This document shows, piece after piece, positions 1-11,449 of a stretch of DNA of 64,000 nt (the first letter of the stretch is position 1; every line of letters begins with the position of its first letter). The stretch lies in NCBI GenBank assembly GCA_023512835.1, contig CM042088.1:42858771-42922770 (forward strand), in the 5' to 3' direction. A program made the translations under genes and the position numbers. The stretch comes from Taxillus chinensis (taxonomy: Eukaryota; Streptophyta; Magnoliopsida; Santalales; Loranthaceae). The notes under the pieces were generated by a model. It worked only from the letters and a program-made list of their open reading frames with translations. It did not search any database and was not told the origin of the DNA.

Positions 1-311
1 ATGTACTTGATGTATTTCACAATCAAACTGTTTATATGGAATAGAAATATTTTTTCATGTGCACTTATGCATATACATGCATCCATGTTTTTATCCTAGA
101 TTCCTAGTAGGTGTAGATGTATCGGTAGTAGTTCTTTATTTTACAATTTTCATTGATTGTGTTGTTGAGATGAAGACATTCAACATGTGTTACATTCATA
201 TAGTTATGTATTGTTAGGCAATGTAAGTGTTGTTTGTCTTTAAATAAAATGTGTATCTCTACACTGTGCAGTTGACATTGTAGGGCTCACCAGTTAGTGT
301 TTTTGTTTCAG
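1..311 (+). other. Intron of the DUF4602 gene
   Basis: AT-rich sequence without a credible exon, ending in a pyrimidine-rich tract and AG at 310-311 directly before the first visible exon. I read it as intron. Confidence 0.6.
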
Positions 312-1654
312 CTGTGTCTGGTTCCAATTAAAATGCATAAGAGAAATGCAGTTCCTGAAGTGGAGTCACCACAGAGCAGCATGACTACGGGGGACAAAGA
401 GCTGGACTTTAAGAAGATAATGAAAGATATTGAGTTTTTAGGTAATTATTAGATTTCAATTTCAGGATCCTGTAAAATTTTGTTATCTTGAATTACAAGA
501 ATTCTGTGTTAATTTTTTATTAAATGATGATTGTCACTTCTGCTTGCATTGCACAGCTTAATTTTCAAGGTTCATATTATAACTTACAATGTGTAAATAA
601 TATATGACATGAAATTATTCATGCCATTAAATATCTGCATTGTTGTAAATATATTGTTATTGCTTGATCCGTGATCGTTGTTATTGCTTGATCCGTAAGG
701 TTTATTTTCACTCATATAAGACGGTATAAACATCTGACTCTTTAAACAATGATAATTGTCAAAAAACAATCTCAATTAGAGATCCTGGCATTCTTGTACA
801 ATGTTTTTGACGCCCCATTATATGCACACTAGTTTTTAATTGGTGTCATTCTTTAAAATTCTCAACATCTTTAGAAATGAAAATGTTATATTTTCTGCCA
901 AAAAACAAATATGGTTGAATGTGCACTATGGTTTGTTAGCTGTTCTCATTTCCCACATGTCATTGTCCATGTTCATCATTGCCGTTGATTTAATAATCTC
1001 CAAGAAAGTTTCCTGGCGTTTGTTCTTGTCATTTCAGGTTCTTCTCATATGACATGGAAAGAAAGGAAGGAATTGGAAAACAGGAAAGTACTTGCTCTCG
1101 GCGGGAAGGTATTACTCGCATTAAATTGCCTTACTTTCATCGTGTCAATGAAATTGGAAGATTTACAGGGACTATCGTTTCTGTGCTTGCCATCACAGCC
1201 TCCTAAGAAGCAGAGATTGCCATTGAGCATTGCTCGAGGCATGATGAAGAAACAAAAGGAAAGACAACATAAAATCATGCAAGAGGTGATCAGCGTCTCC
1301 TACTGCCTGTTATATTCCATTTTTTAGTTTCCCTAGTCCAAAATTTCCGTTGTGCTAACAAGTGCTGCTTTTTAGAACTTACTAATTCATGGACGGTTCG
1401 GACGGAAGCAGAGTGACAGCATGAAAGGAAGAGAAGAGAAACGCAAGCCTGAAGATAGTGTGCTGAAGTCCAGTGTAGGCCGTTTCAGAAATGGGGTACT
1501 GGATGTGAAACACATGTTCAGGAACACTCCATCCACGAAGGACGACGACCAGCATTACCAGCACATTCATTCAGGCAGCAGAAAAGGGAACAAAAATAAC
1601 GGCATGGGGAAGAAGAATCAAGGCAAGAAGAAAAGCGGGAAAAAGCGGCATTAA
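312..1654 (+). CDS. DUF4602 (C1orf131-like) protein, 3' part of gene
   Basis: Last four coding exons of a gene whose 5' end lies before the window: 312-441, 1038-1108, 1199-1285 and 1376-1654 (TAA). All junctions are GT-AG and the frame stays open through them (G|GT joins exons 1 and 2; the next two introns are phase 0). The spliced product carries a run starting MTWKERKELENRK, then LALGGKPPKKQRLPLS, RGMMKKQKERQ, a GRFRNGVLDVKH block, and a very basic lysine/glycine tail ending KKRH. From memory this order fits the DUF4602 family, whose human member C1orf131 belongs to the small-subunit processome, so a nucleolar role in ribosome biogenesis is likely but inferred. The basic tail resembles a nuclear/nucleolar targeting signal. 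It converges with the STR8-like gene. The family call is fairly sure; the missing N-terminus cannot be judged. Confidence 0.78.
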
Positions 1655-3144
1655 ACCATCATTTATATACGTGCAATCTGAATTTTTCCTTCATCTTTTA
1701 TTATCCTTTCATGTGTGGAGGGTGTGGTGAACAGCCTGTACTGTATCAGCCATTTCTGTTTCAAAGTCGTACCTCGATTCTGTACCTCAACTTGCATGCC
1801 ATAATTGAAGAAGATGGTTGACGACCCGAAAACCAAAGACCAGCAAGTTACAAGCCTACAAACTTTTATATTTTTAAAGATTCACCCTTAACATAATTCG
1901 AATTCAATTCTCCGTTTTTTACCCTTAGAGTAACGACAGTTTTCTTAATGTTTTTCTTATATAAATTTATATTACAGTAGATTTTTTAAATTATTTTTTA
2001 TATTATTAAAATAATAATTTTATATAAAATAAAAGTTGTTGGAAACATAAGAAAGACATGTTTTTAAAATATAATTTAATAATTATAGAGAGTAAATAGT
2101 ATTTTTTTAATATATTAAGAAATATTATAAAAATTTTATGAAAAAGATTAATATAGTGTGGGAATAATTTTATAATTTTATAATTTTTTTTCTTAAATAT
2201 AGAAAAATAAATTTCTATATTGAATCTGTTACTAGTACTCTTACTAATATTAATACAGAATACAAATCACTATCCTAGTTAGTCACATGTTCATCTCCGT
2301 CCCAGCTCTTTCACCTCAAGGGCCAATACTCGGCAACAACTTCAAAACAAGTTATTAACTAGAGAGAAGTGGAAAGGGAGTTTCCAAGATAAGACAACAA
2401 TAACTAGAGTGATAAGAGGTGAATGAAAATAGTGAAATAAGGTTGGAACACATACAGATCATGGGTGATAAAAGAAAAAAAATCCAAGTAGTTAATTTTT
2501 AACATTTCAATTCGAATATTTCAATGAGTACATATGATTTATGTTTTATTTAAAAGTAATGCTAAGTTATGTAATTATGACCGTGATAACATATCATATC
2601 AGATGAAAATAAATTATAACTGTTCATATTAGTCACGATTTCACAAGTACATCGTGAGTTGATTTCACAAATTAAATCGTGATAGATTAAAATGATCTAA
2701 TATGTTATCACATTATCACAATTATGTATCGATTACACAACTCCTATTGTATATAATATTACTCAGAAATTATTTTACTACTTAGATTATTGGGAACATG
2801 ACAATTTATATTTGCATCCACACATCAACATTTAAAATTCGAAATGCAAGCAGGAGCTTTGGTTCACCTCATCAGCCTCGTCAACATGAAGACGGGAATT
2901 TTCAAAGCAAACCACCGTACTTCTATTTATAGGCATGTACATTTGACAACCAGAATTTTCCACTCATGTCGTATTAGCAGGAGGCAAACGAAAGAAGAAA
3001 ATAAATGATGAAATTATTGTCAGTTGTCACGTGATAGATTCCAATATTTATATTCCTTAAAAAGATGTTAGTAAAAAAAACTGTGACCTACAAAAAAAAT
3101 CCCTGCATCATGTGATTAAGTCTTCAGATAAAAATATCGAAGCT
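1655..3144. other. AT-rich convergent intergenic region
   Basis: Lies between the DUF4602 stop codon (+ strand) and the STR8-like stop codon (- strand), so it should hold both 3' UTRs. No reading frame of note. 1900-2260 is very AT-rich. 2550-2760 contains repeated 'cgtgat' and 'atcgtga' words that look like a decayed small repeat, but no borders are visible. Confidence 0.6.
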
Positions 3145-6100
3145 TCAAAGTCCGGACTTGGGCTGGAACTTCATATCTCTATATATATGCCATTTCTGGT
3201 ATCTTTGATGCCCAGGGAGAACTGGCCTTAGCCGTGGTGCCAATGTACAACCCAAACAACAACATCCTTTAAATTCACTCATACATTTTCTGCAGCATCT
3301 GAAAGAAATAACAAATTTACCTGAGTGAAAAACTGGCTTAAGTTGTGCTCTCTATCTCCCTCTCCCACATTAATTTGAGAAAATTGAAAGATAGAGCTGA
3401 ATTCATTAAAAAAGAGAGATGGAGAAACTGTAAACAACTAAAAGCTAAGCCAACCTTGAAGAAAAAAAATAACGGGTAAGATACAAGAGAGGACACTTAT
3501 CTGTTATAGCAGAATAGAGTGCTTTAACCTATAATAGATGCAGTTCAGCATCTAGAGCGCTCAAATACTAAAAGTATAAGCATTTTCGTGCAAAAAAAAT
3601 GCAATCCTTGAACTATGAATTATAGTTTAGTGTAGGACATGAGTTAGGTTCAATTACTTGATGGATGGCTGCAAAGGGATCATTAGAAGGTGAAAATTGG
3701 TAAGTTGGTGTTTGCATAATAAAAATAGATTCCATTAGGGAAAAACTACTTTGAACAGATAGGATCATGGGTAGGGGTCCAGATGTAGCACCCTCTATCC
3801 TTTCGTCTTTGTAAGAAAGAGAAGCTAATAATATGATTTAAAGATCAGAGGGCACACAGTACCCTAATAGGGTTTCCACTGCATCTAATTATCTTAAAGT
3901 TCAATATCTATATATAATAGGGTTCAATGGTCACACTAACTGAAAGGGGTTCTACGGTATGAAAACTCTTGTAAATATAGAACTCTGCTATTCCTATTAT
4001 CATAAAACCTCTTGCAGGTTAAGAAATAATTCTAAAACAAAATTATATAGAAGCTAAATAAATAAATAAATAAATAAAAGATAAAGTAAGAGATAATTGA
4101 GCTTAGAGAAAGAATTGGTCGTAGAAAAGACGTGTGCAGTTAAATGGTCGCCTTTTGGTATTTGCAGAGGGGTGAGATTTCACTGGTAGAGGGTGAAACA
4201 AGAAAAAGGACGGACAGAAGCTTACAGGAAAAGCAGGTTGCAGTCTGAATTTGCACAATTTCGATGCCTCAGCTCATAGAGCTGCAAACCACATATATAG
4301 CATCTGGCAAATGATGTATCCTTGGAAACGTTTTGAGTCCAGCCTGTTCCAGCTTCATCTTCAGGTTTGCAGGCGGATGGTGGGAGCGAAAGGCGAGAGT
4401 CAAAAACAAACAAATTTCCGACCCATTCTACAGGACCTTCATTCTTGAGATAGTAAGAAATGCCTCCCTTCAAGGTGTATAAGTTTCTGTACCCATTTTG
4501 CCTACCAAATGCATTAAATTTTAGGTGTCAAGTTGAAATTGAATTGGTAAAATGCATAAAGGACCATTTAACCAGGACATAAAGGAATAAGACAAAACTA
4601 TCAACTGTATTAAGCAGTCAAACAATAATAAACTACTGCTGGGGTGCAGAGCAGGGTATAGAAAGCTAAAATATCACCAGTTTTTTACTTTAGGATTGCT
4701 GAGTAGACGTCGCATCGGATGCCACCAGTGCAGTACATTAATATATCAGTTTTTTCTTTATCAGCACCACACAGAGGATCTGCAGCAATGGCCTGGATGA
4801 GTACAGACATGGGAGAAAGGAAAAAACCAACGGAATATAGTCATAATCATGAACACGAGAAGAACCAAAAAGTAATCATAAAAAACATAAAATATAAAAT
4901 TCTCCCATGGTATGCCCTCAACAATAATTAACATCCATTGAAGAAAATCAAAGGAAACAGCCAATTGATCCATCACAACATGAATGAGCTAAAAAGTTTC
5001 TAACCACAACATGCTCAAATTATTTACAGGTGAGTAGCGCTTCCACAGATTCATAAATGTTGACGCAAGGCACTTTAACCACAAGGGAAACTTATGACAT
5101 GTTGGGATTGACAAAACCGCAAAAAAAATTGAGAATGCTATTTTATCCCTTTCTCATCTCTATTCCATCTTCCATTCTTCTTCACTTGAGTCGTAATGGC
5201 AAATATGAAATAGTAGCCAATGGTGGGATTGCAACAGTGGCACCAATGGTGATGGTTGAGGCCATTTGAAGCTGTTCGGTGAGGACAGAAATTGTCCAAC
5301 TGTAATGATATGGTCAAACAATTATTTTGGAATACGGAGTTAATTTGGACATTGAACTATGCTGTAATACCATGGAAATGGAGCAAACATGTCATGGAGC
5401 AGTTATACTCAAAATAAATAAATAAATAAATAATGGAGAAGTCGCAAGGGATTTAAGTGCAACTTCTTTTTCTTTTCCTGCAGCAGAAATCGCGTCACAC
5501 AAGGAGTTGTGCTCATGGAACAGTTATGTGACTGGTACAGGGACATGACTAAGTAATTATCATAGGATTGTGCATCTCCATGTGGAAGGATCTAGTTGTT
5601 TTTCACAATCACATCCTGTCCTTGTGAGCTTCAACCTATTTTGTTTTTGTTTTTGTTGTTTCTAATTTATCTTCATTTAAAAAAAAAAAGAGGCTTTGTT
5701 GTACTGTATTAGCATACCTGTGACTTAGAAAGCCCAAATGAAGTACTTCTAAAACAATCCACGTCAGGTCGCTGAGCACCGAAAAAGTGACCTATGTCCC
5801 ATTCATAACCTGATCACAAGAATTCTTGTTAGAAGGAAAAATAAAAAATAAATTTTTGGTGGAAACTCAACAAACAATATTGCGAGCAAAAGAAGTAAGG
5901 AAATTCACAAAACAAGCATGGGGGAAAACAGCCACACGCACATTACTAAAATCTGTATATTAATTAAGCTAGTAACACAAATTTCTTCAACTTCTCAAAA
6001 ATTCCCATATAATTAGAAGGATTAAATCTTTTCAAGATGATTATGAGGATCTTCTTTCCAGAAATTAAAACGATCTACAGATATATTATGTCAAATGTAA

Positions 6101-8758
6101 GTTGAGTAAGGCATAATTTGAATTAGTAGTTCAACACCATTGGTATCTTTGGAAAATTGAGGTGCAGCCTCATTTTGAGGAGGAACTATTCAAAATAAAG
6201 TATTGGGATTTGGGTCCAATTAAGGATCAAAAGGTCATGTTGGAATGCATCATATTTATGCAGAAATTTAATGCATCATACACCTATTTGTTTCGGTTTC
6301 TCTTTACTGACATAGCTTAATTAACTTGTTTGGGGGGATGCTTTACACTTCTATTTGTTCCTCCATGCACGTTTTTTTAATCAGAAAAAAAATTATTCAG
6401 AGAAAGAGGTTATTACATAAAATGACAGAAGATATGTCATAAAAGCAATGGTACTCGTCAAACCCTCAAAAACCAGCCAGTTTCTCTCTCTCCACAAATA
6501 TTGAACAATCTATTTATAATAAAAAAGCAAATATTCTAACAAGTATGATTACAAAAATTATTTAGATCAGGGTTTATTTCTTCTATATTTTAATTTCTTC
6601 CACTCAAAAATACTCAAACATTATTGTTTAGCTTCCAAAAAAATAAAAAATAATACCATTTCTCACATCCAATAGTATATAATTCTTGTTCTGATCTGGC
6701 AAACAATCATTGTTATACTCTTCAAGCTTTTTCCTCCATTCAGATGGTGTCAATTGTGTAGCTCGCATTGAAGGGTCAAGTAATTGAATATGTGCAATGC
6801 CACCTTCAATCTGGGAAACAATTCACAATAACTATTGATGTCTTTTAGGGCAACCAGAAGGAGAAAAAAAACATAATTATCACTTTTCACAAGAGATATA
6901 GCTATCACTTTCAAAAACATATGGTGATACATACTGAAACAATAAGAATTAAAAACAATAATGAATAAGAACCTGAAGCAGTTTTTCTATGTAGAATACA
7001 AAGCTTTTACAAAACATACAAGAATCAAAACAGAGGGGTTTGAATTAGTAAAAAAGACATGAGGCCTGCCTGTACTAGTGAGGGCTTATAGCGTATCTTC
7101 ATTTTTGGAAAGGTGTGCCCATTTAATGCTGGAGAAATTTGAACTAGTATATCAGAAAACCTTCGATCTTGTCTCAACCATTCGACATATGCAAGTGCAT
7201 CTTTTGATGGTCCACTGTACTGAAAGAAAAGAGGAAAAAAGAAAGACAACACATCAAAAGGAAAAAAATAACAAATAAGAATATGATAATACATGAAGTC
7301 AACAAACTAAAAAATGATCAAAAAGAAGAGTGAGTCCGTTGCACGAAGCTCCATCGAGTGGTAGAATCTAGGAAGGGATCAGGCCACAAGAGCCAATATA
7401 GTCACCGTCTTTCCTCACAATTAAATTTAATTGCAAGAGCCTGTTCGCAATTCAAACACATGACCTCCAGACGATAACTTTACCGGTACGCCAATATTTA
7501 CCCTTTAAAAAATGATCATAGTAAGGAAAAAAACTAACGTAACCATTGCACAATTTGCAAACTTAGCTTGCCAAGAGGTCAACATATCAAAGGTAACCAT
7601 AAGGTGAAAGCACACGTGATTGTAACATGTAGTTTCTTTCAAATGTTACAAAATTTATTACTTCTTCAAACACAATGCTTGGATAAAGATGTTGCTCAAT
7701 ACAAGCGTGAAGGAAATTGTAGTGTCAGTTTGAGTAGGCTTAATTATTAGAGTCATGATATTGTACTCGTTTATGATTTAATGCACTTATTAGACCCTAA
7801 ATTAGAAAATTATGGAGCCAGAGGCCTATTGAGATATGGTTACTTGTTTAATGCCTGGACCATTAACCCTAACACCCTATAAGGCGAGAAGAGCTAAATA
7901 CATGGAATTGAACTCACAAAAATACAACAAGCTTTAGGAGATTAATTGTAGTATTCAACAGCACTCAAGCGAGAGATCACAAACATGGTTTCTATTTAGA
8001 AAACCAAAAGAATGACTTTACAAGTTTATTCTTGAAAACATGTATTTGATCATGGTAGATCTTGGAACTAGAATTAAGCTAATTCTATCACTATACTTTT
8101 AAACTTGAAAACATATAGCAACAAAAGGGCAATCAACAAAAACAAACCGAGCATAAGATAATGAAGCCATATACCTGGGCATTAATTCCCTGCTCATTCA
8201 AATAGACTCTGCCACGGATGTCAAGGCCCTGTCAATGAATAGAATAATAAAGTAGAAACCCCATCAATGATGAACAAAATCACACTCGTACCCAATCAAT
8301 TCATTTTCACATCACACATAATGGAACCAAACACCACAAAAACAAAAACATGAAAATGTGAAACGGTGAATTGAACCAGAGGCTAATATCTACTGAGATC
8401 ACAAGTTTGGGTCTCTTGGGATTGTCACCTGCAAGAAGGAGACGTGTCTGGACACTTGCTGGTGCGGGTCTTCGACGAACACGAAGCAATAGAAATTCAC
8501 AACGATGAACGCATCGCTGCCGTGCATGGGCTCCAAAGCCTTGGGGGAGGGGAGAGAGCTTGCGCAGCCGCAGGTTCTGAGACCCTGATCCTGGGGCTTC
8601 GATTGCTGAGAGAGGGAGACGACGCGCCTGGGCTTAAAGGAAGTCGCGGAGGGAGGTGTGATTGGGAAATCGCAGAGGCGAGGAGTGGCGGTGGTCGTTG
8701 TCGGCAACGGAGGAGATTGGAAATGTGTTGCGGTAAAGGAAGGAGCAAATGCCGTCAT
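3145..8758 (-). CDS. STR8: Rhodanese-like domain-containing protein 8, chloroplastic (STR8-like)
   Basis: Eight exons on the - strand: 8758-8429, 8228-8175, 7219-7070, 6810-6657, 5809-5718, 4792-4689, 4501-4226 and 3298-3145 (TGA). Together 1314 nt, 437 aa, close to the ~450 aa I recall for Arabidopsis STR8. The first ~60 residues are rich in Ser/Thr/Pro/Arg, as in a chloroplast transit peptide. An acylphosphatase-like/UPF0176 N-part follows (GLDIRGRVYLNEQGINAQ), then the rhodanese domain (YILLDVRNG; active loop CTGGIRC at residues 281-287, catalytic Cys281). The C-terminus is Cys-rich (CYIC at 362-365, HRNCANSDC, then CC and CCC), a likely metal site. Rhodanese domains transfer sulfur; the bacterial relatives (TrhO) hydroxylate tRNA uridine, but the plant role is unsettled. 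Intron 3 appears to use a GC donor. A SINE sits in intron 2. Confidence 0.88.
7330..7503 (-). mobile_element. tRNA-derived SINE (Au-like)
   Basis: Reverse-strand reading begins near 7503 with an A-box-like GGCGTACCGGTAAAG, then a B-box-like GGTCATGTGTTTGAAT, and continues with 'gaacaggctcttgcaa', a 'gtggcctgatcccttcct' block and a tail 'ggagcttcgtgcaacgg'. This order matches the Au-type plant SINE consensus I know (tRNA-like head, 'aacagcctcttgca', 'cggcccttcccc', 'gggagcttagtgcac'). It lies in STR8 intron 2. Borders are approximate and no clear target duplication was found. Confidence 0.7.
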
Positions 8759-9091
8759 CGCCGACTCTGGGCTCTCACTCGCTCTCGCCCCCCCCGACCG
8801 AGCACGCCAACAACGCTACGACTGCCGGTGGTGGTCTTACATTATCTATCGACAGCAGACGGAGGATGTGTTTTTATAAAATGAGATAAAAAAAAAACTG
8901 AACTAATCATTGGGCCAATCATTTGACTTTCTCATTTTAATATTTGTTCGAATCGTGGGTCCCTAGGAGACTTCACTCTCCACAGAGCCTTTTCGATTCT
9001 CATCTTCTCACAATCTGGTTGTTCTACGCGTTCTCTTAAGTTCTCTAGGTGTCCTTCGGCGAACCAGGCAGGCCTTAGGTTCGAGCCGGCC
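8759..9091. promoter_or_regulatory. Divergent 5' region between STR8-like gene and RFI2 pseudogene
   Basis: Contains the upstream region of the STR8-like gene (reading left) and the decayed 5' UTR of the RFI2-like duplicate (reading right). About 9030-9091 resembles the 5' UTR of the intact RFI2-like gene: both have 'ctctaggtgtccttcggcga' or a close variant followed by a GC-rich stretch up to the ATG. No clear TATA box. Confidence 0.45.
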
Positions 9092-9261
9092 ATGGACCTG
9101 GGCGGCGGCGCTGGGAGTACTGGCGAAGGGGAAGGCGGTGACGATGACAAGGGTTTCGGCGAGTCGGCGTATTTGTGATCGGTTTGCCTCGACGCCGTCA
9201 AGGACGACGGGGAACGATCCTTAGCGAAGCTCCAATGCATGCAGTCACCAGTTTCACCTCG
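9092..9261 (+). pseudogene. RFI2-like duplicate, broken exon 1
   Basis: Copy of exon 1 of the RFI2-like gene at 19128. It starts MDLGGGAG, keeps the Gly/Glu-rich leader and the stretch CLDAVKDDGERSLAKLQC, but the codon for the first RING cysteine is TGA (TGC in the intact gene), and an extra 4 bp near 9235 shifts the frame just before the CGHQFH motif. The donor is GC instead of GT. Sequence similarity continues into the intron ('agtcaaa..cc.atcaattc', 'ggatcgtgcat..cttgttaattc'), so it arose by DNA duplication and not by retroposition. It cannot make a RING domain. Confidence 0.85.
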
Positions 9262-10295
9262 GCAAGTCAAACTCCTATCAATTCGAGGATATCTCATCCG
9301 TGCGCGCTTTGGATCGTGCATTTCTTGTTAATTCCTTGTTTGGTAGCTGAGAAAATGAGGAATTTGAATTGATTTTCTATTTGTTTGGTTTTTTTCCCCA
9401 TAAACATATGACCGAGAGATTAGGAATTTCATGGATGATGAGATAAATCTGCGGACCAATTTATTCGTAATGGGAGATCAAGCATTCCTATCAATATAAT
9501 TGCTAATATTAGAGCGACTATTAATAATTGAAGTAGTCTATCATTCTCCAAATTTATGCTAAATAAAAACTCGGTAGTTCATTACTCTTAAGAAAAATAC
9601 AATTAACTATTTTTTCTAACGTATCTTGGAAATTAGTCGATTGGCTCTTGGCCTCTGCATCATCACCATCAATTAGAAAAAAAGCTATAAGTGGCTCATT
9701 TTGAAGGGCTTGAGCTCGATCCTCGAAGGTATCAAACTAGAAGGCCCTGAACTCAATGGCAAGAAACCCATTGGCCTTAACTGTTAGAGTTTTTAATCTT
9801 GAATGCGTTTTATAGTTTGGATGCCAAATAGATCAAGCATTACTAACATTTTCTCATGTCAAACAATCATCCTCATAACAACGTCATCATTTTCCTCCTT
9901 ATCCACATTGGTCTTATCAAGTAGTCATTTGTTAGTTTCTTCAATGACATCAATGTCATTCTTGTCAAATTATGTTAAGCAATGTTTGAATCCATGTGAA
10001 ATTTAAGCAATGTCTGACTGTTTTGCACTCACAAGATGATCTATATGTCATTTTACACCTATGCGATCAGTCTCGACTCTCGAAGAGTATATAGCACATC
10101 GTATAATGTCCACCATTATTTATGGTGTTGTTGGTAGTGTTTCAGTGTTTTTGGGTTGCTAATTACGGTACAAGTCCACCTAGAATGTAATGCATAATGC
10201 TTGCTGCTTGCAACAAGAAGAATGAGATTGAAGGTCTATTAGGTCATCATAAAACCGCAGATCATCTAAATAAAGCCATATTGTGTGCATGATCT
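9262..10295 (+). other. Intron 1 remnant of the RFI2 duplicate
   Basis: The first ~200 bp match the start of intron 1 of the intact gene (shared 'cataaacatatgaccgagagatt'-like stretch). The rest, to the LINE fragment, has no frame or structure I recognise and may be a decayed element. Confidence 0.5.
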
Positions 10296-11190
10296 GCTAG
10301 TCTTCCAATATAGTGTTCAAAAATTGTAATTTCTTACCACCCTCATGGTGGAAACAAAGAGAGGGACCCTTTATTGTGTTTTGGCATGATGTGTGGGGTG
10401 GGGAAAGGCCTATCAAGGTCATGTTTCCAAGGGTGTTTGCATTAGCAAGTGACCAGTCGGTTAGCCAATGTATTGTGGCTGGGGGTTGGGACATTACTTT
10501 TCTTAGGCTGGCCCAATACTGGGAAGTGGATGAGTTTGTGATGTTTTATAGCAAGTTGTATCAATGCCAAGGGGAGCAGGGGAAGCTGGACACAGTGGTT
10601 TGGAAGGGTGCTAAAAGTGACCATTTTATGGCTATATAATTCTTTTAGGTGATTTTGGGGTGGCAGTGTGGTCCACATTCGAATGCCTATCAATGGAGAG
10701 GGAGGCATTTGGAGAGTGAAGGTTCCCCCTGGGGTGGCATTTTTCACTTGAGAGGCTGCTTTGGGTAAGAACCTCACCCTCGATCAACTCTAGTAGTGAG
10801 ATATTCTATTGGTGTGTAGGTGTCCTTTTTGCAAGGTTGCGGGGGAACAGATGCTTATTCTCTTGCATTGCTCATAGATTGACCAGATGTGGACTTTTGT
10901 TGTTGCTATGTTGAAGTTGAATTAGGTCCATTGGGGTCATGTAAGAGAAGAAATAGAGGCGTGGTAAGGTTTTTGGTGATGACACCGGAGATTTCACTTT
11001 TTGAGTGCTATCCCCTATGGCAGTCTTATCTTATGGGCGATGTGACATCAGTGGAATTTCCCAATTTTTGATAGCACTGCGAGCTTGCCTCAAGGGCTTA
11101 AAATGTGTTTGTAGGCTTTTTTGTCAGGTATTTCGTGCCTTGTAACGTTTCTTGTACGGATAGGGTCTTTGACCTTCTGTCCTTGTGTAC
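10296..11190 (+). mobile_element. LINE (L1-type) fragment, C-terminal zf-RVT region
   Basis: Translation reads FWHDVWGGERPIK, then a WDITFLRLAQYWEVDE block, then after frame breaks 'VKVPPGVAFFTWEAALGKNLTL' and CPFCKVAGEQ. This is the order of the C-terminal zinc-binding reverse transcriptase domain (zf-RVT) of plant non-LTR elements. Several stops and frameshifts show it is dead. It lies in intron 1 of the RFI2 duplicate. Confidence 0.8.
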
Positions 11191-11449
11191 TTTATAATCT
11201 TTCACTTCCTTGGTGTTGGTCTTTGACCAATTGTCTCTGTTGTCATAATGACTAAAGGAGGAAATTCACAACAGGAGGTGAACTCTGGGGTAGAGTTTAT
11301 CCTTAATTAGAGTAATGTTGTAAGGTCCAACAGTGTGGTTTCTTTCCCTACAAGGCTGTGTGATTGTAATGAGAAGTTGGACGGAGCATGACTTATCAAA
11401 TTTGACAAAAACATGTTCTTATTACTTTGAAGGTATGGGCAAAACTATT

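Noticed and set aside
8444..8884. 146-codon + strand frame over STR8 exon 1
   Set aside because: Antisense shadow of the GC-rich transit-peptide exon; low-complexity Arg/Gly content and no splice or promoter support.
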